Assembly (NCBI GenBank): GCA_022747635.1
Contig: JAKTNV010000011.1
Span: 20,485,481-20,549,480 of the forward strand
Direction: 5' to 3'
DNA: 64,000 nt
DNA from: Hetaerina americana
Lineage: Eukaryota; Arthropoda; Insecta; Odonata; Calopterygidae
The notes beneath the pieces are model-generated. The model did no database searches. It saw nothing but the letters and a program-made list of their open reading frames with translations, and was not told the origin of the DNA. Numbering within the stretch: the stretch's first letter is position 1; each line of letters opens with the position of its first letter. Shown piece after piece: positions 11,250 to 21,900 of the stretch. The position numbers and the translations under genes are program-made.

Positions 11250-11515
11250 TGTATCGCCTCTCCTGTAACTTCTGCCCTGCCTTCTACGTGGGCGAATGCA
11301 CGACCGCACTTTCCCTCCGCATGAATCACCACCTTTCTTAATTATCCCATCCCTACTCACACTGCTTCCCACAATCAATGTTTTGAAGACTGCTTCTCCG
11401 TTTCGGTGATTGAAATCCTTCCCAAATCTGCTAGTATAATAGAGGTGAGAACCCGCGAGATGGCGCATATTTGGGTGGCCCAGTTATTTAAACCGCCCGG
11501 ACTGAACCAAGCTCA
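11246..11515 (+). pseudogene. Penelope-like element GIY-YIG endonuclease fragment (frameshifted)
   Basis: In plus frame from 11253 the sequence reads YRLSCNFCPAFYVGECTTAL, then SLRMNHHLS and a stop. This is the GIY-YIG nuclease pattern of Penelope-like retroelements: the Y-x-C-x-x-C-x-x-x-Y-V/I-G-E/Q core followed by L-x-x-R-x-x-x-H. After the stop another frame continues with NQCFEDCFSVSVIEIL and ends ...PPGLNQAH before a TGA at about 11516, which fits the C-terminus of the same protein class. The reverse transcriptase part is absent, so this is a 5'-truncated, frameshifted copy. Family assignment rests on motif reading only. Confidence 0.75.
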
Positions 11516-11720
11516 CTGAATGCATCATATGGCTGCCTACATATCCCCTCCCACCCCCTTGTTCATTTCCTATTGGTCCCTTACCTCTCCTTCCCCCACC
11601 TCTCCCCCGCACATCCTCTCCGCTCTTCCCCGAGAACGCCATTCTGAAGACGACAGCCGAGCCGTCGAAACGTCAAATAACATATTGTGAGTGTCCTTTA
11701 CTGAGTCTCTATAATCTAAA
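11516..11720 (+). repeat. Penelope-like 3' untranslated tail with hammerhead-type core
   Basis: Downstream of the GIY-YIG fragment a C-rich stretch leads to ctgaagacgacagccgagcc followed directly by gtcgaaacgtc (11646-11676). Penelope-like elements commonly carry a hammerhead ribozyme-related motif with a CTGANGA box and a GAAAC box. Both boxes are present here, with a short self-complementary segment (gacg...cgtc) between them. Ribozyme activity is inference. Confidence 0.55.
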
Positions 11721-11778
11721 AATCTACATCTATGTTTTTATATATTTGTGCGTCGCTGAAGAGCGTTCCATTTCGAAG

Positions 11779-11789
11779 ATATATATATT

Positions 11790-11836
<47 letters not shown>
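11779..11836. repeat. (TA)n microsatellite
   Basis: Nearly pure TA dinucleotide run. It lies at one end of the repeat at 11840-11985. Confidence 0.95.
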
Positions 11837-11839
<3 letters not shown>

Positions 11840-11840
<1 letters not shown>

Positions 11841-11985
11841 ATGTATATATTATATATTTATATTATATATTCATGTATTTTATGAGTTCCTATCCATTTT
11901 CCTTCTATCTATATCCATGTGAATGAATATTTGTTCGCCATGTGGCGAGGTTTTCGTGGTTGAATGTATGTATGTATGTGTATTT
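11840..11985 (-). repeat. TA-flanked interspersed repeat (family E, minus)
   Basis: On the minus strand it contains cattcaaccacgaaaacctc, cgccacatggcgaacaaata and then aaaatggataggaactcat. This matches the plus-strand copy at 60912-61029 and, more weakly, 24370-24490. Here it has TA arrays on both sides. Confidence 0.65.
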
Positions 11986-12105
11986 ATATATATACATAAA
12001 AATATAAATACATATATATATATATATATATATAAATGTATATATATATGTATATATATGTTATATATATGTATATATATATGTATATATGTATATATAT
12101 ATATT

Positions 12106-12199
<94 letters not shown>

Positions 12200-12206
12200 T
12201 ATATAG
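11986..12206. repeat. Long imperfect (TA)n microsatellite
   Basis: About 220 bases of TA dinucleotides with scattered TG, TC and TTTA interruptions. Frames across it on either strand encode Tyr-Ile repeats and are artefacts. Confidence 0.97.
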
Positions 12207-12755
12207 AAACACACACCCAAACACACGAAGACGTATTTAGGGGAAGAAAACAAACGCTGTAGTTCATGTTTGCCTGGCAATGGCACAAAGAAAGTCGTCG
12301 TTAAGGTAAGTCATCACTGAAAGAAGTAACTAGAGGAGAATAAACTCTCGTAACAGATAAAATCCAGTTTATCCTGTCTCTTTAATGCCTTAATGTGCAG
12401 CGTAATTCATAGCCCTGTCTGTACCTGAAGATAACATCACCTGAAACTGATCCAAAGAAGATTAAAGATGACGTCTTATCTTTACTTATCATCGCCGCAA
12501 CTCCTTCCGCAAGTCGAAGGGCTGAATAACCGTCGTGCATTAAACATTAAGTGACCAATCCAAGTCGTTAAACTGTGAACAGGGAAACTTATTGGACACA
12601 TCCCCAGGCACGATCATTCGCCGAGACCCACATCTTAAGAAAACATGGATGGTAGGATTACAGAAAGAAGACCAGGACGGATGATGGGAAGCAGGTGGTG
12701 AAAAACCTTGGAAGGAGAAAATGTATTCGAAAATGGAAAGATTGCAATGCAACGG
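12207..12755. other. No gene seen (12207-12755)
   Basis: No recognisable gene or repeat in this interval. A 70-codon minus frame at 12540-12752 has no motif. Confidence 0.4.
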
Positions 12756-12990
12756 AATAGTTACGTAGATGTAGATTGAAGGCTTTTGAGATTATGGGAA
12801 TGGTGAAGGATGGGAAAAGTAAAATAGACGGGAAGGGAAAAAATAAACGAAGTAATAGCTATGGTTTGGAAAGAGATTGGGGAGAAGGATTGATCGAAGA
12901 AGGCAAATCAGGCAGGGAAGATGGGCACAGAGCATTTTGATCGGCGATGGATTGTTGAAAACGGTGATATCACTAAGGGAGTGTTAGATT
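12756..12990 (+). repeat. LINE reverse-transcriptase C-terminal remnant
   Basis: Starts gattgaaggcttttgagatt (AFE-M/I-W region), runs through a gggaaaaaataaacgaagtaa-like TEKKTNEEV stretch and ends near cgatggattgttgaaaacgg and gtgatatcactaaggga (GDGLLKTV-EGR region). Many stops and shifts. Confidence 0.65.
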
Positions 12991-13224
12991 CGATGCACCT
13001 TCCCCCCTGTTTCCATCATTAGCTTTCCTTCCTTGGAAATTTTCTGCGCGAGTAATGCCCGCACTTGAAGGGTTAAGCAGCTGTTAGTGCAAAATCAATC
13101 CAAAATTGCAGTATTCTTTGACGACGTTTCGTGCTAAAACTTATGGAACACTTCCTGTCCCCTTCCACAGTTCATATCATTATAAAATATCCGGTGAACA
13201 GGAGAGAAATCATAAATCATTTTT

Positions 13225-13640
13225 TTTCGTCAAACCGCCCAGACCCGCCCTTGTCAGAGTTCACCCGATTTCACGGACCACTCCCCCTCAACACCCCGTC
13301 CCCTTCACCCATCGCGGACGTCTCTCCTGGGCGGCCCCATAAATAGAAGGCGGTCGGTCGTGTGACATAATGTAGGGATGCCCTCGGCGCGGAGCCCGGA
13401 CTCTTCGCACGCAATGTCCTCGGGTGACGTCACTCCCGCCGGCACCGAACGGCGTTTCCCAAACGGACAGCGGGTTTGGGGGGAGGGGGCTGAGTTGTAG
13501 GAAGAGGGAACGGGGCGAGAATGCTGGATATCTCGCACCGATTGGGTTTTGTTTCCCGCGGGAGGGGGCGGAGGGAGGGATCATCGGCCAAGATATGCGG
13601 TTTGGGAGGAAGGAAAGGGGCATGGAGGGGTGATCGGGGA
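13225..13640. other. GC-rich island 3
   Basis: High-GC, CpG-containing block with C-rich then G-rich plus-strand sequence. Five overlapping frames of 69-111 codons on both strands look compositional. No gene is supported. Confidence 0.45.
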
Positions 13641-13920
13641 AGGGCAGTCGTGACTTGAGCCGGCAGTGAAATCAAAATCAAAAACTGCGCGTATCAGCGC
13701 CCGGGAATCCTATCGTAGAACAGCCTTGTATGGCTCTCTCCGAAGGCACTACCTTCCTCTCTGTTCCTGTGTGTTCTCTGCTCTGCTCTGTCTTTATAAG
13801 CATCCCTCCTTCCGCATGATTTGGTACTTCTTAGTAAGGTCGTTCCTAGTTTACATCTACATCATACGCTTCGAGACGTCATGAGTGCGTAAGTGAGAAA
13901 TATAGTAAGTCGTAGTCATC

Positions 13921-13968
13921 GCTTAGCTTAGCTGGTTGGGCATATGTCCAACAAGCCAAGCTAAGCGA
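13921..13968. repeat. 20-bp stem, 8-nt loop hairpin with a tRNA A-box match
   Basis: The left arm cgcttagcttagctggttgg pairs with ccaacaagccaagctaagcg across the loop gcatatgt, with two mismatches in twenty. The stretch tagcttagctgg (13925-13936) fits the tRNA A-box consensus TRGCNNAGYNGG exactly. No clear B box follows. It is probably a decayed tRNA-derived SINE head, though a structured RNA cannot be excluded. Confidence 0.5.
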
Positions 13969-14289
13969 CGGAGGGTAACTCCGGAAGCAGTATGAAAAAT
14001 ACGGGAGACTAATGAGCGTCTTTCTGTCCTAGAATTCATATGAGTCTTAATTCCAATTTTAATTCGTACGATTCCTTATGAATAAAAAAAAACTAGTCTA
14101 GGACTACATAGGTAGTACTCCCAATATAAATTATATAACTTGACCCAATGATTTTTCTTATACCGTATCTTATTTTTTCTTAACGCCGAAGAATTAATAT
14201 ACAATATCAGAGCCGACTTGAAGGCGGTAAGTCCCACGTCCAAAGAAGATACGGCAACAAACTAGAAAGCAGTTGGTGAAAATATTCGC

Positions 14290-14600
14290 ATGGGGTGTGT
14301 ATTTTATGGGTCGGATACATGGACGATGTGAAAAGCAGCTGAGAAGAGTCTTCCAGGAAGAGGTCTGGTGTAGGAGTAAAATGCTGAGGATTAAGTAGAC
14401 AGATTGAGTAAAAAAATTAGGAATTATACATGAGAATAGGAGAGGAAAATACCACATGGAGCACCTTTTGCAAAACGAGAATCAGATGAATTGTACATAC
14501 CTCGAGACCCAACGAATTTGTGAAGTATAATGGAAGGGGAAATGGATGGAAAAGTTTAGAGGGAAAGAACATGGGAAAATGCATATTAAATATCTAATAA
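14290..14600 (+). repeat. LINE reverse-transcriptase C-terminal remnant (second subtype)
   Basis: The stretch at 14305-14400 reads on the plus strand as GRIHGRCEKQLRRVFQEE followed by a WCRSKMLRI-like segment. It is a decayed form of the C-ETW-T-R-ADE-RL-AAEMWCWRRMLRI pattern common to arthropod LINE reverse-transcriptase C-termini. Stops follow immediately. It differs from the majority family in the window, so a second LINE subtype is likely. Confidence 0.55.
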
Positions 14601-16050
14601 CGACTCCCATCAACTCGGGAAAATCTCCCTACTTCAGCAAGGAATGTAGTTTTTCTTCGGTGAAATCAATGGAATCATTTCGATGTGATTGATACAGGAG
14701 CATACATTTTTTCGATGGAAATCACTTATTTATTTTTAATTGTATCGAACTTCAACTTCACTTCTTCGCCATTTTTAACGCAATTAGAAATACATTTGTA
14801 GAAATAATTTTTAATTTGATGAAAATTTTTGCATAATTTAAACGAAACGCTATGTGTTTTCGGGAAAATAATTAACTATCAAATTTTATATTAAAACATA
14901 GCAGGACATGAAACAAGTTTTTATTTTAATTGAATATACCACAAGTGATAATACAGTTTTAGGATATTGTCCATGTTTGGTGTTTTCCCATCAAGTCAGC
15001 GTGTATAGGTTTGTCGCAGTTTTTGCCAGCGGTCCATACCGTCTTAACTCCATGGTTTGGTCTGTAATAATAAAGAGAATATTTTCAAGTTAAATAAAAA
15101 TTATTATTTCCTTCATTATTATATTCCAGATACCAACGAGACTGATCAGGTTTAATTGGCCTAGAGTGGAGATATTTCTTAGACTAGCATTCACCTAACA
15201 GTGAATTAAACTTGATACTTTTTTGTACGCAACTGCAATTTTTTCAGAGTATTTGTTCAATATATTAATTTTAAGAACTTCCGGTGTCACGATTCATCAT
15301 TTATTACTTGTTTTTCCCAAAGCTGCATTCGTTCAAAGAGGATGAACATGAAATATTTTACTGTCAAGAAATTTGTCCATAAACAAGAGTTTGGAAATCC
15401 CGGCTTTGGATCGTAACCTTTTTATTAATCGCTCTTCATCGAATATATCAAATAAAATCTTTAAAAGGTAATATTTTTTTCTTCGAGCGTTGTAAAATCG
15501 ATCGTAATTTTTACCCTCTTGACATGGAAATTTCAAAATAAAATGGTAATCAAAGGCATTGGATTCGTTAAAGCCATTCCCGGCTGAACATTCAATGCAT
15601 TACGTCGATCCAATTCTCAACGGGATGAATATTGAAAGGGAACATCATGCGGAGAAATTGAATCTCTATGAAAACCGGTTGTGCAAACAAAAACATCTCT
15701 TTTGCAAAGTGGCACACAATAGTCGGTGATAAGAAAATAACTTTAATGGATGTGCTGACTTGAATTATCACTAAAAAATGAAATACAAACACAAGTATTC
15801 CGCGGGATTTTTTCTGGAATTTTTATTAATATTTTCACTCGTAGTAGCATAGAGACCTCACGATGGAGGGCAAGAGAAAAGGGTGCATGAATCACCTACC
15901 ATGGCATGAAACAAGTTACAAATATATTCATACCTGGTTCGATGTAGACTTCATCCAGTCTGTTTCATTAGTTTCAACGTATTAATGCAACCGAATGTTT
16001 TGTATACTAAGTTAACACATGGAGAGCGATTCATTTGAACCATGCGACAA
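14601..16050. other. No gene seen (14601-16050)
   Basis: AT-rich DNA with four short frames (plus 14908-15093; minus 15333-15536 and 15592-15792; the end of minus 15951-16295). None has family or splice support. Confidence 0.45.
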
Positions 16051-16054
16051 GTTT

Positions 16055-16420
16055 TAGTCCAAGATAAAGCATGGTGGAGGAGGAGATGGGATTGTTGGGA
16101 GAAATCCAGGATTGTTGGGAGAAATCCAAAGGAGGGAGGAGAAAGATGGATGCAGATCATTTCGATCGGCGATAGGGTGTTCAAGACTATGATAGAGGAG
16201 AGAATATTAGGCGGATGAGGACTGGGTAGGAATACTATAGGCATGTTGGACAGACTGGAAGAAGAAGGAATTATATAGAGTTGAAGAGAAGACAATTACG
16301 TACTGTAATGTCGGATGTCGTTAGAGGAGGAAAGGGAATGTATCGTTGCTCCTTTGTATAGACTGTTACCATCCGAAGACTAACTTAACCGGTGTACCAA
16401 AATACCAATAAAAATAAGTA
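16055..16420 (+). repeat. LINE 3' end with tail and internal 20-bp duplication
   Basis: Landmarks in order: gttgggagaaatccaaagg, agatggatgcagatcat, tgatagaggagagaatatta, atgttggacagactggaag, aatgtcggatgtcg, and the tail aagactaacttaaccgg followed by AAT/ATA runs. A 20-bp unit is tandemly duplicated at 16090-16109 and 16110-16129. Frame broken. Confidence 0.75.
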
Positions 16421-17629
16421 GCCAAACTCCCGCAGCTATTCCACTGTTTCGAGTACGTATAAGTATCTCCGATTTAATCCTTTGATGAATTTAAGTGTTG
16501 CCAGTACACCTCTGAAGATTAAGCGCTTTCCGCATGCCGTGTCCTAGTTTAGTTTTGACTCTCGGGAAATTTTTCAACTGGTCCTCCATACTCTCGCTGC
16601 GTTTATGACTCCTATGTGTACACATACCTAAGGGATTTTGAATTTTTTTCCCAGAAGTTCATTCCTCACTGGATATTTTGTTACTGGTTGTTGTGTAGGT
16701 GCATGCCCTCTCAGTGTTTATCTCAGTCTTCCCACTTGGCTGCAGATTCCTCGGCTTGCCGGTCCTTAGTTTCCTGTTCGTCGCGAGAGGGAATTGATTT
16801 TCAACGCAGTCCAGAGGCGTTGTTCTTTTTGGTCGTTTGAAAGAGCACCACTCCCCACCCACCCTTCACCATGTTTCTTCAACGACCTGCGTTCCGACGG
16901 AACCATCTCACCTTTAAGGGCTTCCCTTTATTTGATTATTGCGTGACGCGTCTCTTTGGGAGGAGGAGGAGATTGATTCGAATGAAAAGAAAAAAAAGAC
17001 GAACGGTGGGCGGGAACGTATCCCCGCGTCGGAGCAACAATGGGGCATCTGTCGTAGGTTATGGTGCGAGGGGCAACGGGGCCGTTTCTCGGGGATGGAC
17101 GGGTAAATAAAGAGGAACACGTAAAAAGGTCGTGAGGGGGGGGGGGGATATCTAACCGGAGAAGGAAAAGAGGGAAGGTGGAAACCTATTGGTTTGAAGC
17201 GTTGAAACAAGTAGTGGCAGGTATTCACTGAAGTGTTTAACAGATGATTTTTTTTAATCCATGAGTCTGGGAAGAAAATCTACCTTACTTTTGGGTAGGC
17301 CTTATTAAAGAAGATTTTCCGTAAACGATGTCCAGAACTGAACTGATTACCTTGCGTGTATCTTAGTGTCTCAAATAGAAACACGTGTTTCGAGCTACAG
17401 CTCCATTCGCCTGTGTACGACAGGAAAAATAAATTGTAATATTGGGTGGAATGTGATCCGAATTTTCGTCCGTTTTATCGGCGAGGCGATGGGGAAGAGT
17501 GTGCAAAGAGTCATGGGGCGGAATGGTCGGTCGCTATTTTGAAATTCACGCTCAACTATTTGATTTCTCACTGCTTATATTTATAAAACTAGTGTTCTGG
17601 GTTTACCCATCATCGTAATGGTTTATTCA
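16421..17629. other. No gene seen (16421-17629)
   Basis: Includes a moderately GC-rich stretch (about 16840-17160) with a G run at 17139-17148. Frames on both strands there are short and unrecognised. Confidence 0.4.
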
Positions 17630-17901
17630 AAGAAACTGCGGGAGATGATACGAAAGTAACTTTCAATGGACTCATCCACAAATGGGCATTAAAATGCAAC
17701 AATTTCAAGGTTTAAAAATCATTCGCCTTGACCGATATTCGAACCCGGATTCCTCGATGTTCGGCCGAGTGATTTGGATTTCGGAGTGTAAGAGGTCGCC
17801 TCGCAAGATAAACTCGCTAAAGCACTCGGTTGGATATCGAGGGATCCGTGTTCGAATCCCGATCAAGGCGAATAATTTTGATACTTTAAAAATGTTGCAT
17901 T
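17630..17901. repeat. Head-to-head inverted dimer of a tRNA-like SINE (family D)
   Basis: Arms at 17693-17783 (minus) and about 17815-17901 (plus) are roughly 80 percent complementary. Each contains an A-box-like segment (aagcactcggttgg in the right arm) and a B-box match (gtgttcgaatcccgatc right; the complement of gaccgatattcgaacccgg left). The left unit continues outward into a body (17630-17692, minus) ending in a atctcccgcagtttct stretch. That body also appears at 46728-46845 and 51440-51500. The result is a palindrome with polymerase-III-like promoters facing each other. Confidence 0.7.
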
Positions 17902-19190
17902 GTAATGTTCTAATTTAATTTTTCCGTCTTAGAAATATTTAAGAATTTGTTACTTCAAAATATTTCTGAGCTAAGACATTTTAAGCTTAAGTTTCCCTCC
18001 AAGATTTTAATTCAAAACTCCCCAGCCTCGAAGCATGGCGCCGAAACCCTTATAAGGCTCTCAATCTCGCAGAAAAAAACGGTATGGCCTTTGAAATTAT
18101 TTATCCAAAGTATAAACAGAAGTAAAGAGAGTTCATTCTCATTTGGGGAATATGGTAAACAGTATGAAATATATTAATTGTATAAAAAATTGAGAAAGGG
18201 CCGATTTAAAAAAAGGCAGTAATGCGATTCACTTAACGAGAATTACCGATGAGGAGGATGATCCTTTGTAATTTTGAGATCAGTTGATGTTTTGGTACAG
18301 GCTATTATTACCATGTATACAGGTCGACACCCTAACACGTAGTGATGAGGGGCGATCTTGGCACCAGAAGTACCTGAACGTATTCCAAACATTTTGGAGC
18401 ATAATCACTTATGAGCCAGAAATATCGTGCATAAGTCGGGAATTCGATAAAAAAAATGAGTGTCCTTACTGAAATGTATGTCCCCGATAACCAACCTGAA
18501 CCAATGTGATTGCTGATGTTAGAACACTGTAGCCCTCGACAGAGACCTAAATTCACACATTCAAGTGGAATGGAATGCCATTTTTTTTCTTGTGGGGATG
18601 AATTTTTAGTTTACAGTAAATAGAATCATTTGACTTTTTTCGCACGGATGTTCAAAAGTATTTTATCTAAATCTACATAAATACCCACAGATCCATCAAA
18701 GAGGGCGAGCAAGCACCAGGGGGGTGGGTAAGTGATATGGGGTGATATTGGAGAGGAAGGGAAAAATAATCACTAAAGGCATTTCTATCGGTATTTTCAA
18801 CCCAGCTTCTTTTATTAAGTGGCCAAACGGTCTACCCACTACGTTACCAGGCCCCCATTACTAAAAATAATGGTGATAATTTCTCTTCGGATTTTTAGTG
18901 ATTTTTAATCATGGTTTTCTCAACCTTCATGCATATTCATGATTTATTTTCCTTAAGTAATGGTGTTGTACGACATCATACGTCTGGCACCTTAGGTTAA
19001 GCATAGAATGTAGTGGTGGTTAGTCATTTTCCATTCAAAACCTAGTATAAGAGGATGGTATAGCAATGATCTTTCACTGTCTTTTAGCGATGGAGTGCGA
19101 TGGGAGGGTTTCGAGGCACTGCCTTATCCATGTAAATTTTAGTGAAACTAATGTTCTCTCGTTATAAGGATTTCAAATGATAATTAGAAT
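17902..19190. other. No gene seen (17902-19190)
   Basis: AT-rich. Short frames at 17947-18177 (plus), 18284-18472 (plus) and 18332-18556 (minus) have no recognisable features. Confidence 0.4.
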
Positions 19191-19194
19191 TTTT

Positions 19195-19400
19195 ACATGG
19201 GGCGTGGTTTTATACGATGAGGAAGCATGCGCTGATTGGAGGTCTGTAGATGTGGAGAAAGATGTTGTAGGTGAAATGGGCAGGAGGTAGCACCAAAGAA
19301 GTGCGGTGCATGATGGGGGAAGAGAGAGGAGTTGGGATAAATTCAAGGGTAACAGGTTAAGTCAGTGGATGCTGAGTATTTTGATTGTCAGTTAGTTACA
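19195..19400 (+). repeat. LINE remnant
   Basis: Begins catggggcgtggttttatac (an LIL-G-WF-type region also seen at 32030), passes through gtagatgtggagaaagatg and reaches gaagagagaggagttgggat, then agtggatgctgagtattttg. Highly decayed; the tail is missing. Confidence 0.5.
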
Positions 19401-19739
19401 CTACACTACACCGATTTCCCCCTAATTCGCGGATTAAATATTACCTGACCTCCTCTACCAAACCTGATATTTTTTGCTTACCATTTTCCGTCCTCTACAT
19501 CTCATCAACCTCCAGTACACGCATATTCTATTGACGATCAATTTTTGAGCCATAATTTTCATTTTTAAGTTTTCATTAATATTTTCTCTTCTTATTTACC
19601 TTCTATTCCCCAACAACAAATTTATTATCTTTTCAAAAGCTCTAAAAGTAAATACAATTCTTCTTTTAACGTCCTTACAACTGTAGCCGTTTTTATCTGA
19701 AAAACTTCTTAAAGAAGTGAACTGAGTCATCTAATCTAA

Positions 19740-20165
19740 TATTTTCCATCCGATTTGTAATGTTTAATTTTGCCTTCCGGTTTGGAGAAGAATGGAGAAG
19801 GTGAAATGGACAGAGAAGAAAACAAATGAGGAAGTACTTGGTATGGTGGGCGAAGAGAGGAGTTTGTTGGGAGAAATCCTATGGAGGCAGGAAAAGTGGA
19901 TGAAGGAGGTATTGACCGGCAGTGGGATGTTGAAGACTGTAATAGAGGGGAGAATGTTAGGCAAACGAGGAAAGGGAAGCTACAGGATAGGGATGTTGGA
20001 CGGGATGGAGGGAGGAAGGAAGTACTCAGAGATGAAGAGGGACCTGATGTAGTGTAGGATCCTGGATTTTGTATTTTGTTAGGAATCACAAAATATTTAT
20101 TTGGTAGCTGTGTCCATCCAAAAACCTACCTTAACCGTTAGATTACCTAATAATAATAATTTCTT
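19740..20165 (+). repeat. Best-preserved LINE 3' end of the majority family
   Basis: The plus strand has an 86-codon open frame (19792-20052) whose product contains KWTEKKTNEEVLGMVGEE, a WMKEVLTGSGMLKTVIEGRM stretch and the basic GKRGKGSYRIGMLD motif, typical of C-termini of RTE/CR1-like non-LTR reverse transcriptases. It is followed by ggattttgtattttgttagg, ggtagctgtgtccatccaaa and the tail acctaccttaaccgttag with AATAATAAT. The protein is only the extreme C-terminus, so the copy is 5'-truncated and non-autonomous. It is useful as the reference for the many other fragments. Confidence 0.85.
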
Positions 20166-20584
20166 GAGAACCACTTGCCTTAATTTTCTTAATCCTATCG
20201 CGCTGATTCTGTTATGCGCTCAGCAGTGATTGCAATCGCTTCTCTAAAAGTTTAAATAAAGCATGAGCATACGCTGATCTAATTGGCGTGCTCAGTTCTA
20301 CATTTATTTATTTCCTCGAGCATAACATTAAGCTCAAAAAACAAACGACGAGATATTGTTGTTGAGGCCACGATGTGTGGATTCTGTTATGTAATAAAAT
20401 TTCAAACATCAGAGATTCATTCTTACCGCCTATCGGAGTCCAAGGTGAAAAAAGATCAAGGATAAAAATATAAATTATTTATGCTAACATTTTATATTCA
20501 AGGTTAAATCATCATGCCATTGCCAAGGGGACAAATATAAGTTATTTTTATTCCCTGTATTATCAAGATATTATGCAGTATACG

Positions 20585-21060
20585 TATAATGTGATAGATG
20601 GAAGGACGTTAGTCAAGCGAGGCAGGGGACGGTCATGTTGGACAGTTTGAAGGGAGAAAGAAAGGTGGATCGCGATGGTGCGGTGGCTGAGGTGATAGAT
20701 CCCCATCAAGAGGACCCGGGTTCGAATCCTCGCGGGCCGATCCCTACTTGGCGGTGTAATGTGGAGAGCGCTTCAATTGAGTTCGCCGTCGGTCGAATGA
20801 AACATTAAATTGTGGACCCCTTGGCGCCTTCCGTCAATAGTGGGCTAATGGCGACGCCGGGTTTCCTCCGCTCCCCCATCAGATTACCCGCTGATTCTTT
20901 CTGACGCTAATTACCTCTGCTGTCGGTCGCCTCCCCAACTAACTAATTACTCAGAACTGAAGAAAAGTTGAATGCAGTGTGGGGTGTCAGGTTGGGTTCC
21001 TTTGAAAAGAGCCGCAAAGTGTACCTTAAATGGTAGGCTACCAATTGTAACAATAATGTT
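20585..21060 (+). repeat. LINE 3' end split by a SINE
   Basis: The left part (20585-20670) reads atgtgatagatggaaggacg, gtcaagcgaggcaggggac and atgttggacagtttgaaggg. The right part (20951-21060) resumes at cagaactgaagaaaagttg and continues through ggtgtcaggttgggttc to the tail gtaccttaaatggtaggct. Joined, they follow the order of the reference copy at 19740-20165. The intervening 281 bases are a family A SINE. Confidence 0.8.
20671..20950 (+). repeat. tRNA-derived SINE, family A copy 3 (nested)
   Basis: The head has a gatggtgcggtggctgagg A box and a cgggttcgaatcctcgcggg B box, the clearest promoter pair in the window. The body has gaaacattaaattgtggacc, ccttggcgccttccg, gctaatggcgacgccgggtt and ctgctgtcggtcgcctcccc, ending in aactaactaattact. 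It sits inside a LINE 3' end, so it inserted later. Confidence 0.88.
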
Positions 21061-21224
21061 TTTAAGGTTAAAGTTTAATTTCAATAGCAATGTTAAAAAT
21101 ATATTTGTTTTTTACTGATTATTTTTACCCATGATAATGGCACAGACACTAAAACCGCGGTCGTGTTCAATGAATTACATGAAATGTTACGAAGTTCGTT
21201 TCATTTCGCATAGGAAGGATGAGA

Positions 21225-21373
21225 CTGGACGAAGAGAGCATAATTTCCGAGGTGGTACTATCCGGCGGGAAATCGCGACGTCCAGGGACCGCCTTCGCGA
21301 TTTTCCTTTTTATAAAAAATCTCTCCCGCCTCCTCTTCCCTCTTATTTAGGAGCGTTATAAAGGGAGGGACCG

Positions 21374-21409
<36 letters not shown>

Positions 21410-21900
21410 CCTGAAGGTGTTTTAATGGGAGGTTGAAGGGGTTGTCGAGAGGGTAATTGTCGGGTGTCGGGAGGGAAGGGAAGGGGGAGGGGTTGAAAGG
21501 GATTTGGGAGGGCGAGAAGGAGGTGGGTGGGAGGGGGCGGGGCTGAAATTCCAGCACCGAGAGTGCGGCGGGCTCAACAGGTTGCCGAGTTGCTTTGAAC
21601 CTCTCCCCTCTCCTCAAACCCCCATCCCACTACTCCCAACAAGCACCCCTTTTGCTCTCAAGTTCGCTCAGGTCCCTCTCCCCACCTCCTCCCGCCGTCC
21701 CACTCATCCCTCCCTCTCTCTCCTCCCTATCCCTTCCTCTCCCCCTAACAATTCCCCACCGAGCGGGGGCTCGGGAGCGTGTGCAAGGTGGTGGAGGGGT
21801 GGGGTGGTTTTTGCCCCCTCGGGGATTTGGAGGGGAGGAAGAAGGGGTGAGGTTGGATGTGAAGGGAATGGAGGGGAGTGGGTAATCTTCACCGACTCTG
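21225..21900. other. GC-rich island 4
   Basis: Contains a (GA)15 run at 21376-21407, then G-rich plus-strand sequence (21410-21545), C-rich sequence (21600-21760) and G-rich again (21770-21885). Several frames up to 272 codons (plus 21504-22322) cross it and the adjacent minisatellite. Their products are low-complexity Pro/Ser or Gly/Arg and look compositional. Confidence 0.5.
21376..21407. repeat. (GA)n microsatellite
   Basis: Uninterrupted GA dinucleotide run of about 30 bases. Confidence 0.95.

Noticed and set aside
11923..12288. 105- and 75-codon Tyr/Ile-rich frames
   Set aside because: Direct translation of the (TA)n microsatellite in both directions.
20671..20745. tRNA gene
   Set aside because: Good A and B boxes, but no acceptor-stem pairing, and the body continues into a 280-bp repeat shared with other loci. 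It is a SINE head.
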